Positions 19,940 through 32,489 of a stretch of DNA of 64,000 nt are shown here, one piece after another. The notes below the pieces were generated by a model that saw only the letters and a list, made by a program, of their open reading frames with translations, was not told the DNA's origin and made no database searches. Source of the stretch: Pachyseris speciosa (taxonomy: Eukaryota; Cnidaria; Anthozoa; Scleractinia; Pachyseridae); NCBI GenBank assembly GCA_016490735.1, contig JAEMWC010000099.1:1107501-1171500 (forward strand), in the 5' to 3' direction. The translations under genes were made by a program, and so were the position numbers. How positions within the stretch are numbered: the first letter of the stretch is position 1; every line of letters begins with the position of its first letter.

Positions 19940-21049
19940 GTCTTGCCTGTCTCTGCTCGGTACCAGGGCCCTTTCTCCTCGACAAGCGTTTGATACGTCC
20001 GTAGCTTGGCTATTTCCTCCTAACGTGGACCGTCGTCGCGCCAGCGCCATACCGCTATCACTCCCAGCGAAATATCTCCTTTCTGTTCGCCTTCCCAGCG
20101 CAGCTTTGATCAGATTTTTAAGGGTTTTTCTAAGCTCCCGGTTAGTGAAACAAAACAGGCACGGATTCACCGCTGAACAACTGTACTGTAGAGACAAAGT
20201 GACGGGCTGCACCTCCAGGGGCAACTTCCTGGCGCCAATTTTCAACGCAATTACCAGCACAACCATTTGAGGTAACCAGCAAACCAAGTAAGTGCCAACG
20301 ATGAGCGAAATACGCTTCGCGGCGCGAAAGTTTTTCCGGAGGAAATCGGCGCGTGGACCAACCACGGGGGCGATGCGAAAGACACGTTCGGCCTGGTTTG
20401 TAGCAATGCGGTAAACAAGAAAATTTGAAGCGCACATGATAACGGCGGGAATGAAAAAACTCCCGATTGTCATGAACAAGGTGTAGCTTTTCAGACTGTC
20501 AGATTTACAAGAATTCCCCTGTATATTAATTGGCTGGGAACGCCAACCCATTGTTGGTAGAAGCGCAGCTATCAAAGAGTATAACCAAACGCCTCCAATA
20601 ACCCCTCCAGTTGTTTTTGTCGTAGTAAAAGCTTCGTATTTAAACGGGTAGGCGATGGCGAAATATCTCTCCATACTCACTGCGCAGAGGTTCAACGAGA
20701 CCGCAGAAATGCTGGTGAGAGAAACTACAGTAAGAAATCGGCAATGCGCTACCGAATAAAAGTGAAAAGTCCCTTGCTGTAAGCTCATGTCGACAGGAAT
20801 TACCATGGTAACGATTATGGCATCTGCGACTGCAAGACTTATGATAAAGAAGTTGCAGATTGTGCGAAGTCTTCGGTTAAAGTAAACACTGACGACGATT
20901 AAGCCATAAGCGATTAACGACGTTATTATGATTGCAGAGTAGAAGACCGTTAGTCCAGTGATGTAATGTTTACTCGGTGTTCTATAGGGTTTCAAGTCCC
21001 GCACTGAGTCGGTCGAGTTGGCGGGTTCTGAATACGTGCCGTTCGACAT
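19937..21049 (-). CDS. Class A (rhodopsin-like) G-protein-coupled receptor, orphan, 370 aa, intronless
   Basis: Seven hydrophobic segments follow an extracellular N-terminus with two N-glycosylation sequons (Asn3, Asn11). Class A landmarks: Asp76 (2.50) in LAVAD, Cys103 and Cys181 for the TM3-ECL2 disulfide, Glu127-Arg128-Tyr129 (E/DRY), Trp155 (4.50), Pro201 (5.50), Cys257-Trp258-x-Pro260, and Asn295-Pro296-x-x-Phe299 (NPxxY with Phe). Aligned by C3.25 and R3.50, position 3.32 is Ser110, so the amine-binding Asp is absent and an aminergic ligand is unlikely. Position 1.50, normally Asn, reads Tyr48. The Arg/Ser-rich C-tail (~310-370) offers phosphorylation sites. It acts at the plasma membrane and presumably couples to heterotrimeric G proteins; the ligand is unknown. 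The frame is intact across 371 codons. Confidence 0.93.
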   Translation of the reverse strand: MSNGTYSEPANSTDSVRDLKPYRTPSKHYITGLTVFYSAIIITSLIAYGLIVVSVYFNRRLRTICNFFIISLAVADAIIVTMVIPVDMSLQQGTFHFYSVAHCRFLTVVSLTSISAVSLNLCAVSMERYFAIAYPFKYEAFTTTKTTGGVIGGVWLYSLIAALLPTMGWRSQPINIQGNSCKSDSLKSYTLFMTIGSFFIPAVIMCASNFLVYRIATNQAERVFRIAPVVGPRADFLRKNFRAAKRISLIVGTYLVCWLPQMVVLVIALKIGARKLPLEVQPVTLSLQYSCSAVNPCLFCFTNRELRKTLKNLIKAALGRRTERRYFAGSDSGMALARRRSTLGGNSQATDVSNACRGERALVPSRDRQD

Positions 21050-21138
21050 TTTGCACCACTGATGCCTCCAGCAAATTTATCGAATCTGCGATTGAGATTA
21101 ATGAACATTTACGTTAACGAGACTTTAAGCGTCTTACA

Positions 21139-22386
21139 GGGCTCAGTTGTTCGAACGCAGATTAACCCATTGACTACCGCAGGTTTTTACATTTTCGGAG
21201 TGATTTTCCACCTATAAACGATGAATAGCAATTCGTGACTCTTTATTTGAACTACCAGGGAAAAGTGGTGCTGTCCTAAGCCACTGGAGGCTCAAGGTTT
21301 CTGCAAACGTCATTTTGACGTAGCTATTTTTTATCCGTGAAGCGACAACAATGGCCCAAGTTCGGTTTGCTTGCGATTTCTGCTAAATTTACAGCCATTT
21401 TTCATCTTTAGCGGCTGCCTGATGAGCATCATTAAGCGTGACGGTAGCTAAGAGTCCACTTTCTCAAAGAATCGAGCAAGGTGATGTACTTTGTTGTTGA
21501 ATTTGGCTTGTTACTCGACGAACTGGGAATTTGGCCGGTCGAACACTTAGTACCTTTGGGACTCGACTATTGATGAATTTCTCAACCTACCGCCACATAT
21601 TTTGGAATTTCTGTGTACTGAAGATGACCACGAGCAGAAAATTTTGGCAGTGGGTCGGAGTGGCTGTAGACGTAGTTTATATGTGAAAGAATTGGGGGAA
21701 GGAACGGGCGCTGTCAAAAATTCTCGTTAGTTCCCAGCATGCAATGCGCTCAAGATGTTGAAAATGTCGGGAAGGCCCGAATGCACTGGAACAAAAGGCT
21801 GTATCTACGCTCGGGAGAAGAATATGAACAAAAAAAGTCATTTCTAAGCTAGAAAAAGGACTGAATTTCGTTATGATTGTTGAATTTTGGTTTTTCGACG
21901 ATGATTTCCCTAAAAAACATGAAGGCAAAAAGGGGCATTTTTGTTGTTTCTCTTTGACGTTAAAAACGGCCAGTTTCGTTCTTGTCCAAACTCAAAAGGC
22001 CATATTTGGTAAAAATCGCTACGTTTCTTGCATTTATTGGATATCCAAATTTAAAGGGCATTCCATTTCGTGCTCACAACTAACAGTTAAGGCAATATTC
22101 GTGCGATTGAGAAAGTTGCAATTTTTTGAAGCATGGGAGTTTTTTACGGCCGGTTTTGGCCGGCACGGGTGCCAATGGATTAACTTAATCCAGGATTAGC
22201 GCAAACTTTGGTTGCAGTTTTTAACTTTTGGATGAAAGTTGCTATTTCTGCTTTTTGCTTTCAGATTGACATCTCTAAAATTTTGCTGATTATCAGCGTT
22301 GAAAAACGTTCGTGGATAGAGAAATAAACTCCTTGGTAATATTTAATCTTGGATTAGGGTTAATCGGCTTTCGAACAACTGGGCCG
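21139..22386. mobile_element. MITE with GTTGTTCGAA ends, split by a ~1-kb nested element
   Basis: The left end CTCAGTTGTTCGAACGCAGA (21139) and the right end CTTTCGAACAACTGGGCC (22386) are inverted, each next to a GGTTAATC/GATTAACC word. The inserted block 21171-22178 has CCATTGACTACCG and GGGTGCCAATGG ends. It starts 90 bp upstream of the GPCR start codon, so it may overlap that promoter. Confidence 0.6.
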
Positions 22387-25300
22387 TGGTGTATATTTTC
22401 AATCATATGACTACTGAATGGTCGCTCAAAACCTGAAACTTTTGACATCAACGTAAATTCGATTTGCTACAACTGCTTAACTGCAGCACCCACAAGCTCT
22501 TGAATTATCAGGTTTAGTAGTGCCTCCATCTGTAGATTATGTTTACTAAGTCACCTGTATGATCCAATAAAAAGATCTAACTCCCTTATCCACAGCTGAG
22601 ACCTGTTAAAACAAAGTGCGCATGCCTCACCTTTCAATCACCCTACATTTAGGCTCCTTTGTGATAGTAAATAATTCTGCCGTGCATTTAGATTTTACCA
22701 AGCGTAATTGAAATCTGTTGCCAAAAAAATGCCTTACGCCATAGCACTACCAAACTACGGCCAATTGGGCTGGGAAATTATAGATGATATGGCGTTTAAA
22801 CTGACCAGTCTTACCAATGCTTAAAACCAACAATACTACTCTAATTAAGATATCGGTACGAGCAGCATAAAACTGTGGTTGAAGATGCTTTACACCTGTA
22901 TACGCTTGTTGAGCAATGGAAATCAGCGGGAATATTCGCTTACTTATTTATGTGGAATTTCAGTCCTTAAAGGGGCAACGTAAAATACGCTAAACCACAA
23001 CAAAAGTTGTCTCCACAAACCTTAACTTCACCGTTTTGTATCAATTTTCAGCGACGGTTTCATCGCACATTTTTCCAGAACACATAGCAAACGTTAACCA
23101 GCTTCCCAGAAACTTAATTCGTTAACCCGGATATCGACATAGTTTAGAAAGCACCCTTCAGCTTAACTTATTAAACTGCTATTGCTGCACTGCGGTGATA
23201 TAAATTATTGGCACGGCTTTCCGCTCCTAAATGATAATAGGACATTGTTAATCGAAGCAGGTGAGGATTCGAGAACAAACTCATTTATAATTTTTGCCCC
23301 GATGTCTACCTCACTTTCATGAAGATCTTTAAAAAAAAAATCGCATTTCCGATGGTTTTGCAAAGAGATTTCAATTTTGAATTTACTTTTTAACTTATCA
23401 CCGTCAAAGTTCTGGACGCCTCAGGTGTGTTTATTCAGCGAAAAAATGTTCCCAATTAACTTTGGTATAAAATTATTTCAGCTTTTCCGATTTATGTCAA
23501 ACAGAAAAACCTTTGGTACAATACCGATAAATATCTTTCAAAGACATTCAGATCTTTTAGATTCCTAGATACTAGAATTTAATTATAATACTCAGTCCAT
23601 CAAGATTTAAAGATTGTTAGCATTGAAAAAAAGTCTACAGGCAGGTGCGAAAATTGCCCGCGAAATTTGCAAAAACAAGTTAATTGGAAAAATGAATTCG
23701 TCGAGTCAGCGAAAAGCAGTAGAATTGGGAGTTGAGAGGGCCCCAACGAAAGCTGCAAAAATTGCAAAACTTGCGAAATTTGCGAAAAATTGGGAAATTC
23801 GTGAACATTTGGGCGTGACGTTAGTAGAAAGAAGAAAACAAAATTAAAAAAAAAAACACGACCAAAAGCATTGGGCGGCTTTCTCAAAGAATAACCGTGT
23901 AACATCTGTTTCTTGTTCAAACGAATAACTGGTGTTGTGTTATAGTTTAATTTTTGTTCTCCGCAACAATGGGTTGCGATTAAATTCAATGAATAGCCGC
24001 AAAACGTTTTAAAATTTCATCCCCAAGGAAGAAATTCTTTTGAATGTATAGACATATGTTTTATTCTCTCTGTGGTGTATCCAGGAAAAAACAGACTCGA
24101 CTGAGTTCCGGGTACTTCATTTCAATTTTCATCGCTGGTCATTGTTCAGGTTAATTCGCCAGTTTGCCATCTCTTATGAGAAGTAGGGAACAACATATAA
24201 GCAATGGCTTGCTTGTGCTATATCGACACTAAATTTGGTTCTATTGCGCAAATGATATGTTAGCAGTCCTTCTTAAAAGCAATCACCGAAGTTGTTGGAT
24301 TCTTGTCATACAAAAGCCTTCGAAAACGTTTTGAGACTGGTAAAAATTCAATTTTCCCAAATTAAATGCTGATAAATTCTCATTTCTCTTAAGGGTTCGT
24401 TTCACTTGCAAGCAAACTGAAAAACCATATACTTCCTCATTTTTACACTACCAAATAAACGGGTAAAATTTACGGACGCCCTAATGATATGCAATGCGTA
24501 ATATTTTGCCTAAAAGCAAACCACTCAAAAATGCAAAGCAAGATCGAATTGACCGAATTGGGTTTTCTTTTAACTTTCTCTTAAGACCAGATTGTCGTGC
24601 CACTGATATTTCGGCAAAACATAGAATAGCCAACAGGGAAAAACATTTCGCAAGGCGAAAGTTACTTTAAAATGGCTCAATTAATGCGCCAGTATTTTTC
24701 AAATGTTAATAGCGAGGCGCAGAAACCTTTGTTCACAAGCTAAGCAACGTCATCGATTTACAGCTTAAAACAGAGAGAGAAACTGAAAATATTACAGTTT
24801 TCTATATTTCTGCAATATTGTAAATTTAATTTCGTATATTTTCACTGTTTTGTAAGAACGAAATGGCTGAACTTTGACTGAATTCACTATAAATGGATTG
24901 TAGGATAACTGTTAATTTCGATATTGAATAAGAACGAAATCGTCGCAGATTTTTACGTTGGAGTTTGCAAACATGATATGTTCGTGGACTTCATGCTAAA
25001 AATATTTCAGCTGTTCTTAGAATAAAACCTGTAATGAATAATAAAATAACTAATCTTGACAAAACATTGGTCTTAAGTCAGAAAACATACATTTCTTCCA
25101 CAATATGTAGGATAAATAAGAATTAAACTTATTTATGATGATGCTTCGGTAATACCTGCAAAAAAAACTAATGAAATATTGTGAAAATCTTCACCTGGAA
25201 AGGATTAGAATTCTTCCAAGTTTCCCATGTTCTTGACCTACTGGCAAACGTTTCTCTTCTCTCAGCCGAAAACAGGAAAATCGGTTATTTATTGATGTAA

Positions 25301-26581
25301 ACTTTGCGTGGCCTCTTTCATTAATTCGATTTTTATTTATTCCTTATTTGGAATTTGTTGTAATTATTTAACGTGGCTGTTTCAGCCAGGGGGCAAGGCG
25401 AGATAATGATGAAAAAATTCGCCACCCCTAACATGTTCCTGAAAAAAAAATCTTCCGATCTAAAAATAGAACGTAAAACATCTTTTGAGTGGGCAGATAA
25501 TTAACCAAAAACTCTACATCTCAACTACTTGTTCTCAAACTCTTGAAAATAGCCCTTGAACCCTATGCTAATTGAAAACTCACAATCGTAATATCAGATT
25601 CAGCATTTTTTCCACGAACATCTTCGCACATCAAATTTAAATAAAATTATTGTAGTTTTAGGAATGCGTCATTTTTTCGTGACACAAAAAGTAAACATTT
25701 CAATGAAGTTAAATACAACCTGTTTTCTTTAAGGGCGATGTTAATGAAACTGTCTCCACTCAGACTAGACTTAAAACAGCGAATGCATAATTTTTCAACG
25801 GAAAAATAGGTTTTAAGGAAGACTTGAAGAAATGCGCTTAAATAATTCAAAGTTCAAGCACGACATGAGCAAGACTTGCGTCAACCAAGACTGATAAAAC
25901 GTAGTGGTACAGAAAGGTAATCGCGCCTAAATTTGCCAAACGAAAAGTGAGATAAAACTTTAACCACAGAGCCCGCCACCATGTAATCAAAACACAGCCT
26001 TCTCTGACGCAAACAAACACTTTTAGTTTTATAATTCACTTTTAGTTTTATAATTTCTGCCAATTAATTGTATGCGTTCTGTCTGTCTCTGTCTGCACGT
26101 GGGCAGGCTGTATATCGCTTTTCCTTCCACTTTGTGGGTTCTCGAATGCATACATTTTATCGTCTGCATGGGTCACTTATTTTGATACACTCCTGAGATA
26201 AAGTGCTTTAGTGGTGTCGTGAGGTCTTCGCAGGTAAGGCTCACCTGATATTTTGCACAATTGTAAAAAGCTAAGCGATATGGTTAAACATCTTGCAATT
26301 GAGCATTGAGCCACTGGCAAAAGTGACCGAAAGTAACACTTCGGCATAAGATCGAAGCGTGCACTAGATCACAGTAGCATACACCAGCTATTTCCGGTCA
26401 GGATCCAGTCGGTTAGTGTTTCATCAAGAACTGCACTAACTTTGTAAAGTGCGAGTGTATTGCTTTCAAATTAAAATCAAAACAATCTTTTTTTGCGTTC
26501 ATTATCAGTAATCTCTACTCTCTAGCTTTAACAAACAAGAATATACAGCCTATTTCATCGTTATGAAGTGGTTTTTCATTG
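22387..26581. other. 4.2-kb stretch without recognisable gene or repeat
   Basis: AT-rich, with overlapping short frames on both strands (for example around 23600-23989), none with domain-like content or splice-bounded exon structure. It could hold regulatory DNA upstream of the GPCR or unrecognised non-coding exons. Confidence 0.4.
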
Positions 26582-26985
26582 CAGTTGAGTGTCGTAAAAT
26601 CAAAACCAAAGCAATTACTCTGGCCAATCACAACAGACAAAAACAGCTCAATGAACCAATCAGAATACACCATTTTGCTAATGATCAGTTCCTGGTAAAT
26701 TGTGGGTAGATCCAGTCCTTTGTGGGGGGCAAACGGTCAAAATTACAATTTCAAATTACGTCCTAAAATGGCCGTTTGTCCCCACAAAGGACTGGATCTA
26801 CCCACAATTCACCAGGAACTGATCATTAGAAAAATGTGTATTCGCAACTATCACATCATTTTCTAGTATATTTCAAAGAGTAGCCGGTGCCAAGCGCGGG
26901 AAAATGGATGCCAGCAAGCCATGCAGGAATGGATTTGGTTTTGCTTCCCATTGGTTGAGAAAGTGGCGCTACTTTTTCCAACCAA
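26582..26985 (+). repeat. Dispersed repeat family Q, copy 2, with a nested foldback
   Basis: The outer sequence matches 11811-11988 (GTTGAGTGTCGTAAAA, CTGGCCAATCACAACAGAC, AGCGCGGGAAAATGG, GGTTTTGCTTCCCATTGG). A foldback insert occupies about 26662-26858. Confidence 0.75.
26662..26858. mobile_element. Foldback element nested in repeat Q
   Basis: The arms are ~85 bp and nearly identical when inverted (CTAATGATCAGTTCCTGG.. / ..CCAGGAACTGATCATTAG; GGATCTACCCACAATT and complement; CCTTTGTGGGG and complement), with a ~20-bp loop near 26755. High arm identity implies a recent insertion. Confidence 0.8.
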
Positions 26986-29900
26986 TGACAGAGAAAAGTA
27001 AAGAAAAAGAAAAGTAAAAGTTAACCATTTTCGACAATCAGTTCAAAACCGCTCTAATTCAACTACTCATAACCACGTACGCATACAACATATACACATC
27101 CGCGAGATCTGGTCTAAACATGTTTGCCGGTACATCTAAGTAACAATTATTATACCTTTGCAAACATTCGGGGGTTTTGAGACTTCCTTTCCAGTACTCG
27201 TAAAAGAGCTAAATATAACCTCTTGGGTTAAATGTGCTGGAAGGCTTAATTTCAGGAAGACTGTTTGTTATTCGAGGAAGTTCGGATTGGATTCAAAACA
27301 GCCTGACGCACTAAAGTAACACTTTAAAACAGCTCATGGGCGTATTATAGAAAGGACTGTAGCGTCTGAGATTTGGTGTTTATGGTATAACAGGTAAAAT
27401 TATTGCTCTTTTTAATGGCCACAATTCTGTGCCAAGTCTCGACGTTCTCAAATTTGAATAGTATATATCTTGAATTTTAATCAGCTTGTCGCAGAATTTT
27501 ACTGCTAGTGCGGAAGAAGATGAGTGATTTATGCCCTCAGTATAAATCAATGTGCTTTGATCAATGGTCTTTGATAGTAACAAGCAATTGGCCTACGGTT
27601 CGTATTTATATTCATACCGATACAAGTTACATTTACAGCGCTAAGGATGCGAAATAAGGGTAATCTTTACATTAGAGACAAAGTAAACTTCGGAATATTC
27701 CAAGTCAAGTAATTTTTTGATACTTCAAGTAAATTTTCCGACTTAACGCTTCACACACAAGTGACATTCAATTCATGACTTCAAGATATACTTAAGTTGA
27801 TTTTTCCACGCAGTTAATTAAGGTTGACTGACAGGCTTCGCCCACCTCAAAGCTCAAGAAACCGCAAGTTGGCTAAGTCGGTTTTAAGGATGGTTTTCAA
27901 GTCACTTGAAACTTTCTTGAATTGTTTCAGCTTTCCGACTATAATGAGATGCAAAGTAAAATATCTTGGGATTTTACTTAGGCCTTCACACGCTCAATTT
28001 TGTTAAGTAAACTTAGCAGCTCTTAAGTCTTACTTAAAGACTACCAATGTATTTTTAGACGTTTGCAGGAAGCGGCGAGTTCAAGAGATCGGTGCTATAA
28101 ACACCTTTTTTGTCTTATTTTACATGAGCTTAACTCGGGGATGCATTGTGGCATGGAGTGAATACGAACGCTTTCTAATGTTAGTAAGACTACCGTTTTT
28201 GAGCGAATGTTTACATTTTATCGGCAACCGTTTGTTTCTAGAGAACTACCTATTTCTTTGCAGAACCTTTTCAAAACTAACAAAGAAATTTAGAATTATA
28301 AAACTCGCAATCAGCAAACAAAAAAGATAAGTGCATTGGCTTCGTATCAATGCAGATTAAATGTTAGAAAATTTAGAATTTAGTCGTAAAGGAGTAGATG
28401 TATATAATACTTTACCAAGGGATCACATAGAAAACAAATTTAGTGTAAATCAACGTTCGAGTGCAAACTTGAAAGTTTTCTTCTCGCAGATCACGCACAG
28501 TGACAACATTTTGGACGTACTTTTTCATGTTTTCTATGTAACGGCTTCTGTTCTTACTCAGACGTTTTGGTTACTGATATATCCTAGTGAAATATCTTTT
28601 CCAGTTCAAATAACAATTTCGTGTAAATATAATCTTCGTCATCGCTTAAGTCTAGTGCACTTTTTGCTTGCAAATGTGGACACTGTTTTAGACTGATAAG
28701 CCTGCTCGATACTGTTTAACACCAGCTACCGTTAATTAACACACACAATTGTAACAGCACTAGTTTGGTTAACTAAAAGAAAAAACGAATACTCGTAAAA
28801 GAAATGACTTTCTAAGGGAGTTTGACATGGAAAACGTTTCACTAACTTGGAGATCACGGAACATAATTTAGGAATCTTGCAATTGGACAGCGCTGCTTCA
28901 ACTATACGCTACGTCTTTTTGTCACTGTATCTCAATATTTAATACATACAAGACAATACGAGAAAAAAAGTTTTCTTGAATGGCACATAGCAAAGAATGT
29001 AAAGGCAGGATCTAGTTTTGGAGGATCCAGGAAGTCTTTGGCAAAGAAATGCTCTCTTACAGAAACGAAACTCTGCATTTCATGACATGCGGAAACATAA
29101 ACGTGATCTATTGAGGAACACAGGCTAAGGGTAGAAGATCGGAAATCACAGTAAAAAGCGACGTAACAGAGAGCCACTTAAATTTGAACAAAACTTTAAA
29201 GCTTGATTTGTGTGAGATGTTCTTCACAAAAGACGTGAACCGGCCAAAGCTGTACAAACAATCCGACTTGCAAAGCTGTTTCTAGAGTCGAGGTCAGAAA
29301 ATTCAAATGCATTCTATTTGTATATCTTTTTTATTGTTCTCTGTTTACTCGGGTAGATCCTTTGTACTTCTATCGTTCCTTCCTAACGAACACCTATCAT
29401 TTCAATATTTTATCACTGTTTACGGCTTTTAACTTTTCCACCACTTCAAATATGCTAAACTTGAAAATGACCGCAGAGATCGAGGTTGAAACGGAATTTC
29501 ATAAAGAAAAGAAATGCTTTTAATAAATGGCTTGTATACCAAATGATCAAACCTCGAGACAGAAAAGTTGACCGAATAGAATGAACATGTAAAAAAAGGA
29601 ATTCTTTACAAGACTTTCATTTGTTCTTATTTTTATTTTCATTTATTTTTACAGCATTCAAGAAGATTTGCTTTGATTTTAATGGCCAAAGGGAGCAGCA
29701 CTCCTTCGTACAAAATTTATTTATTCCTTCCTAACGTCTGCTTAGAATACAAAATCTATAAACTGTTTAAGGATACCAGTCCATGAAAACGGTGAACGCA
29801 ATCTGTGTGTTCAAAGTAAGGCTATAGCAGAGCATGCGATTTTGAAGACAAATTTTCCTTAGGTTAAATTTCACGGCCTGCAGGATAAAGCCAGAACTAC

Positions 29901-30000
29901 TGTAGCTCGTTTTGAATAATTATCAAGTACAATAGGAGAGTATTGATCGATCGTTCCGTCTGAAATGCTTAACAAGATTTTGCCGAATCATACACCAACG
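26986..30000. other. 3-kb stretch without recognisable gene
   Basis: No domain-bearing frame. The part 27690-28050 has many ACTTAAG/CTTAAGT/TCAAGT words and CTTCACAC at both ends (27750, 27985), so it may be a degenerate MITE. The longest frame (28361-28696) has no recognisable motif. Confidence 0.4.
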
Positions 30001-30213
30001 TAGCCTGCGTAGTAAGCGCTTCCGTAGGTTTCCGAGCAAAGAAAGAGCCAGTAAAAAGATTTTCGATGTTTTAGCCTCGCGAAAAATGGGGCGAGATCAA
30101 TTTTTTTTTTTTTTGCTCTCGTCTCATTTTTCGCGCGGCCAAAATATAGAAAATCCCGTTGCTCGGTCTTGCTTCGCTCGGAAACTTCACGGAAACACCT
30201 GCTGCGCAGACTA
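30001..30213. mobile_element. Mutator-like foldback MITE with near-exact 9-bp target duplication
   Basis: It starts TAGCCTGCGTAG and ends CTGCGCAGACTA, with inverted GTTTCCGAGC/CTCGGAAAC and CTCGCGAAAAATG/CATTTTTCGCG inside. Flanks ACACCAACG (29992-30000) and ACACCAACT (30214-30222) match at 8 of 9 bases. Confidence 0.8.
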
Positions 30214-30269
30214 ACACCAACTTAAAATTTAGAACATGTATCAAACAGAAGAATAACAGTACAGCGGGA

Positions 30270-30505
30270 AAGTACTGCTCAGTAGCTTTCCTTGTACGGT
30301 CATAATTACGTAATTTGTCCACAAAAGCGAGGGCTACTTTGCTAATTGTAATTAAAATGGAACCCGAAAGTTCGTTATAGCTTCCATTTGAATGATCGCA
30401 CATTAAAACGTCATACACAGACTCAAAAGTTGCAAGCACCTTGTATAGCTAAAATAAATGACACCTCTGGAAAGTACTGCTCAGTAGCTTTCACTTCACA
30501 ATGGG
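30270..30505 (-). repeat. Diverged units of the 106-bp minisatellite (antisense)
   Basis: It contains AAGTACTGCTCAGTAGCTTT twice (30274 and 30473), CATTTGAATGATCGCAC and ACAGACTCAAAAGTTG. These are the complement of the units at 51710-52000. Confidence 0.7.
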
Positions 30506-30510
30506 GAAAG

Positions 30511-32489
30511 TTACAGTCGTCTTTTAAATTCTCAAAGAAGCAAAAGAAGTGAGCTCAATATAGCTTTTAACTTGATGTTGAGGCTTAAAGTACAACTTGA
30601 CCGCAAGATCTAAACATGAGGAAGCCGAGTTTGATTCTGAGCTTACTCGTGAAACGTTAAAACTCGCGGCGATGGAAAACAATTTTCGAAATTCCAGGTT
30701 CCACGTTGACCAGTATTTCGTATTTCGTTTTTATCAGTGAGTTTTCTGGATCAGAATATCACATTTCAAAGAGATTTCCTAGAAAGACGCTCCTCACCTT
30801 TGAAGACGGATGCTGTTCTACCAGTAAAGTGGTGCTCGCTTGACGAACAGTGACAAGTATGATTGCTCAGTTAGCACGTACTGTCCTTTAAAACTGTGTT
30901 ATGCAAAGAGATTAGAGTGGGAGAGAATATTGATAAGAAGCATTAAAAAACGAAAGATAAGTATTGTCAATCATCGTGTGTTTCAGCTTAGCTATGTTTG
31001 CTTCGCTTATTCGGTAAACGCAGATTTAGACATCATCTCACGTTTTTTCCACGAAACGCAGGATTTGTGTCACGTACTGTTTTTGTCTTGATAAGTTTTC
31101 TGTCCTATTCCCACTCGTATGAATATAGAAATCGAGGAGCGATTTAGCGATTGTCTTCTTATAGTATGGTTATCTTGAATACGAAAGAAATGGAGTGGTG
31201 ACTGTAGATGTCACCGATATGATTGACAAATATTGTCAAGTCACGAAATGCAGGTTCTACTTCACTTTTACTGAGGGACTTTGTTACCATAATTTTGAGT
31301 CGGCTCTTTTAATTCAAAATCGATCAGAAGTAAGCAGGGGTGTATTGCGTTCCACGTACAGCAAATTCTTCCTAGTTGAATGGGGTGGAAGTAAGAATTC
31401 CAGAGCGCATGCAACGAAAAGCTTCTAAAAGGCTACGTTATGGCAAAAAAATATTGAATAACAAACAATTTATGCACTGAAAGAAATCACTATTTACACT
31501 GAGTTTAGCTGACTTTTTTCTGTTCGCAGAATAACCTTTTTTTCGAGTATTTCTCTCCAACGTGCTTGCGTGACTTACTCAAAGAACTGCTACCGAATCG
31601 AAGGAAAGTTGCGAAGATATAAAACCCAATCTGAAAATGAGAGGACAAGATTCGCTATTGTCTGCTGTTCGCTAATAGCTCACTGATAACTAAACATGCA
31701 CAAGCCAATTTCCTTACCAAGGAGGCAGCAGATTACAGAACGTCTCACCAATGTCTTTTGGTTTAAGACGTGACTATCCGCACGGATCTCAAAGTATAAC
31801 GCCATCAGTTAACACGGGTTAAACAAATTCATCCTAAATTGAGTCTGTTTTGAAATGAGTATTGTACCTAGAATAACGTTTTAGCAGATTTATCAGTAGA
31901 ACACCTTATAAAAGCATGTGTGGGATCACTTTGCTTCAAAAATCAATTTACAATATAATTCGCAAATAAAATAGGAACAAATGTCTTACATCACGTCTTC
32001 CGAGAGAAAAATGGCAGCTGCTCAAAATGAAATAATTTCCAGCAAATATTAATTAAAAAAGAAAACGTGTATAAAACGACTATTAACTTCAAATGCTTCG
32101 TCATAACCTTCTGTATGCAATTTTGAGGATTGAATAATTATGGGTAAGCTTGAACGAGGCCGAATTTCATATCTCGCCGGGTTTCAATGGCATTTTAAAC
32201 ACAGCTCTCAGCGAAATTACAAAACGCACTCGCTAGTTTTCCAACCAAATTGCGTACTGCTCAAATGTGCAAATTAACATTTTCCGCCTGTCATCGTAGG
32301 TTTGCACTATCGTTCTTTCACAGTTCAAATTTTGCAACACTTAATTAATTTTATTTGACATCTTAACAGTAAAAGACAATCTTACAACTCCATTTTGAAC
32401 GCGACGAAAAGGCCCTGGTAACCAGTGCGGAAAGCAGCGACCTCTGTGAGGAAGACAACGGTCTCTCATTTACAGTGTGACCGGGAAAA
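30511..32489. other. 2-kb stretch without recognisable gene
   Basis: Short frames only (for example 30840-31091 and 31195-31428), without domain motifs or convincing exon boundaries. Confidence 0.4.

Noticed and set aside
23600..23989. Frames of 129 (minus) and 77 (plus) codons overlapping each other
   Set aside because: Low-complexity, no motif, and each is the shadow of the other with no independent support.
26070..26245. Possible non-coding first exon ending TTCGCAG|GTAAGG
   Set aside because: Only the donor is convincing; no partner exon or frame could be found.
28361..28696. 111-codon plus-strand frame
   Set aside because: No domain or splice signal; hydrophobic stretches look like AT-rich chance coding.
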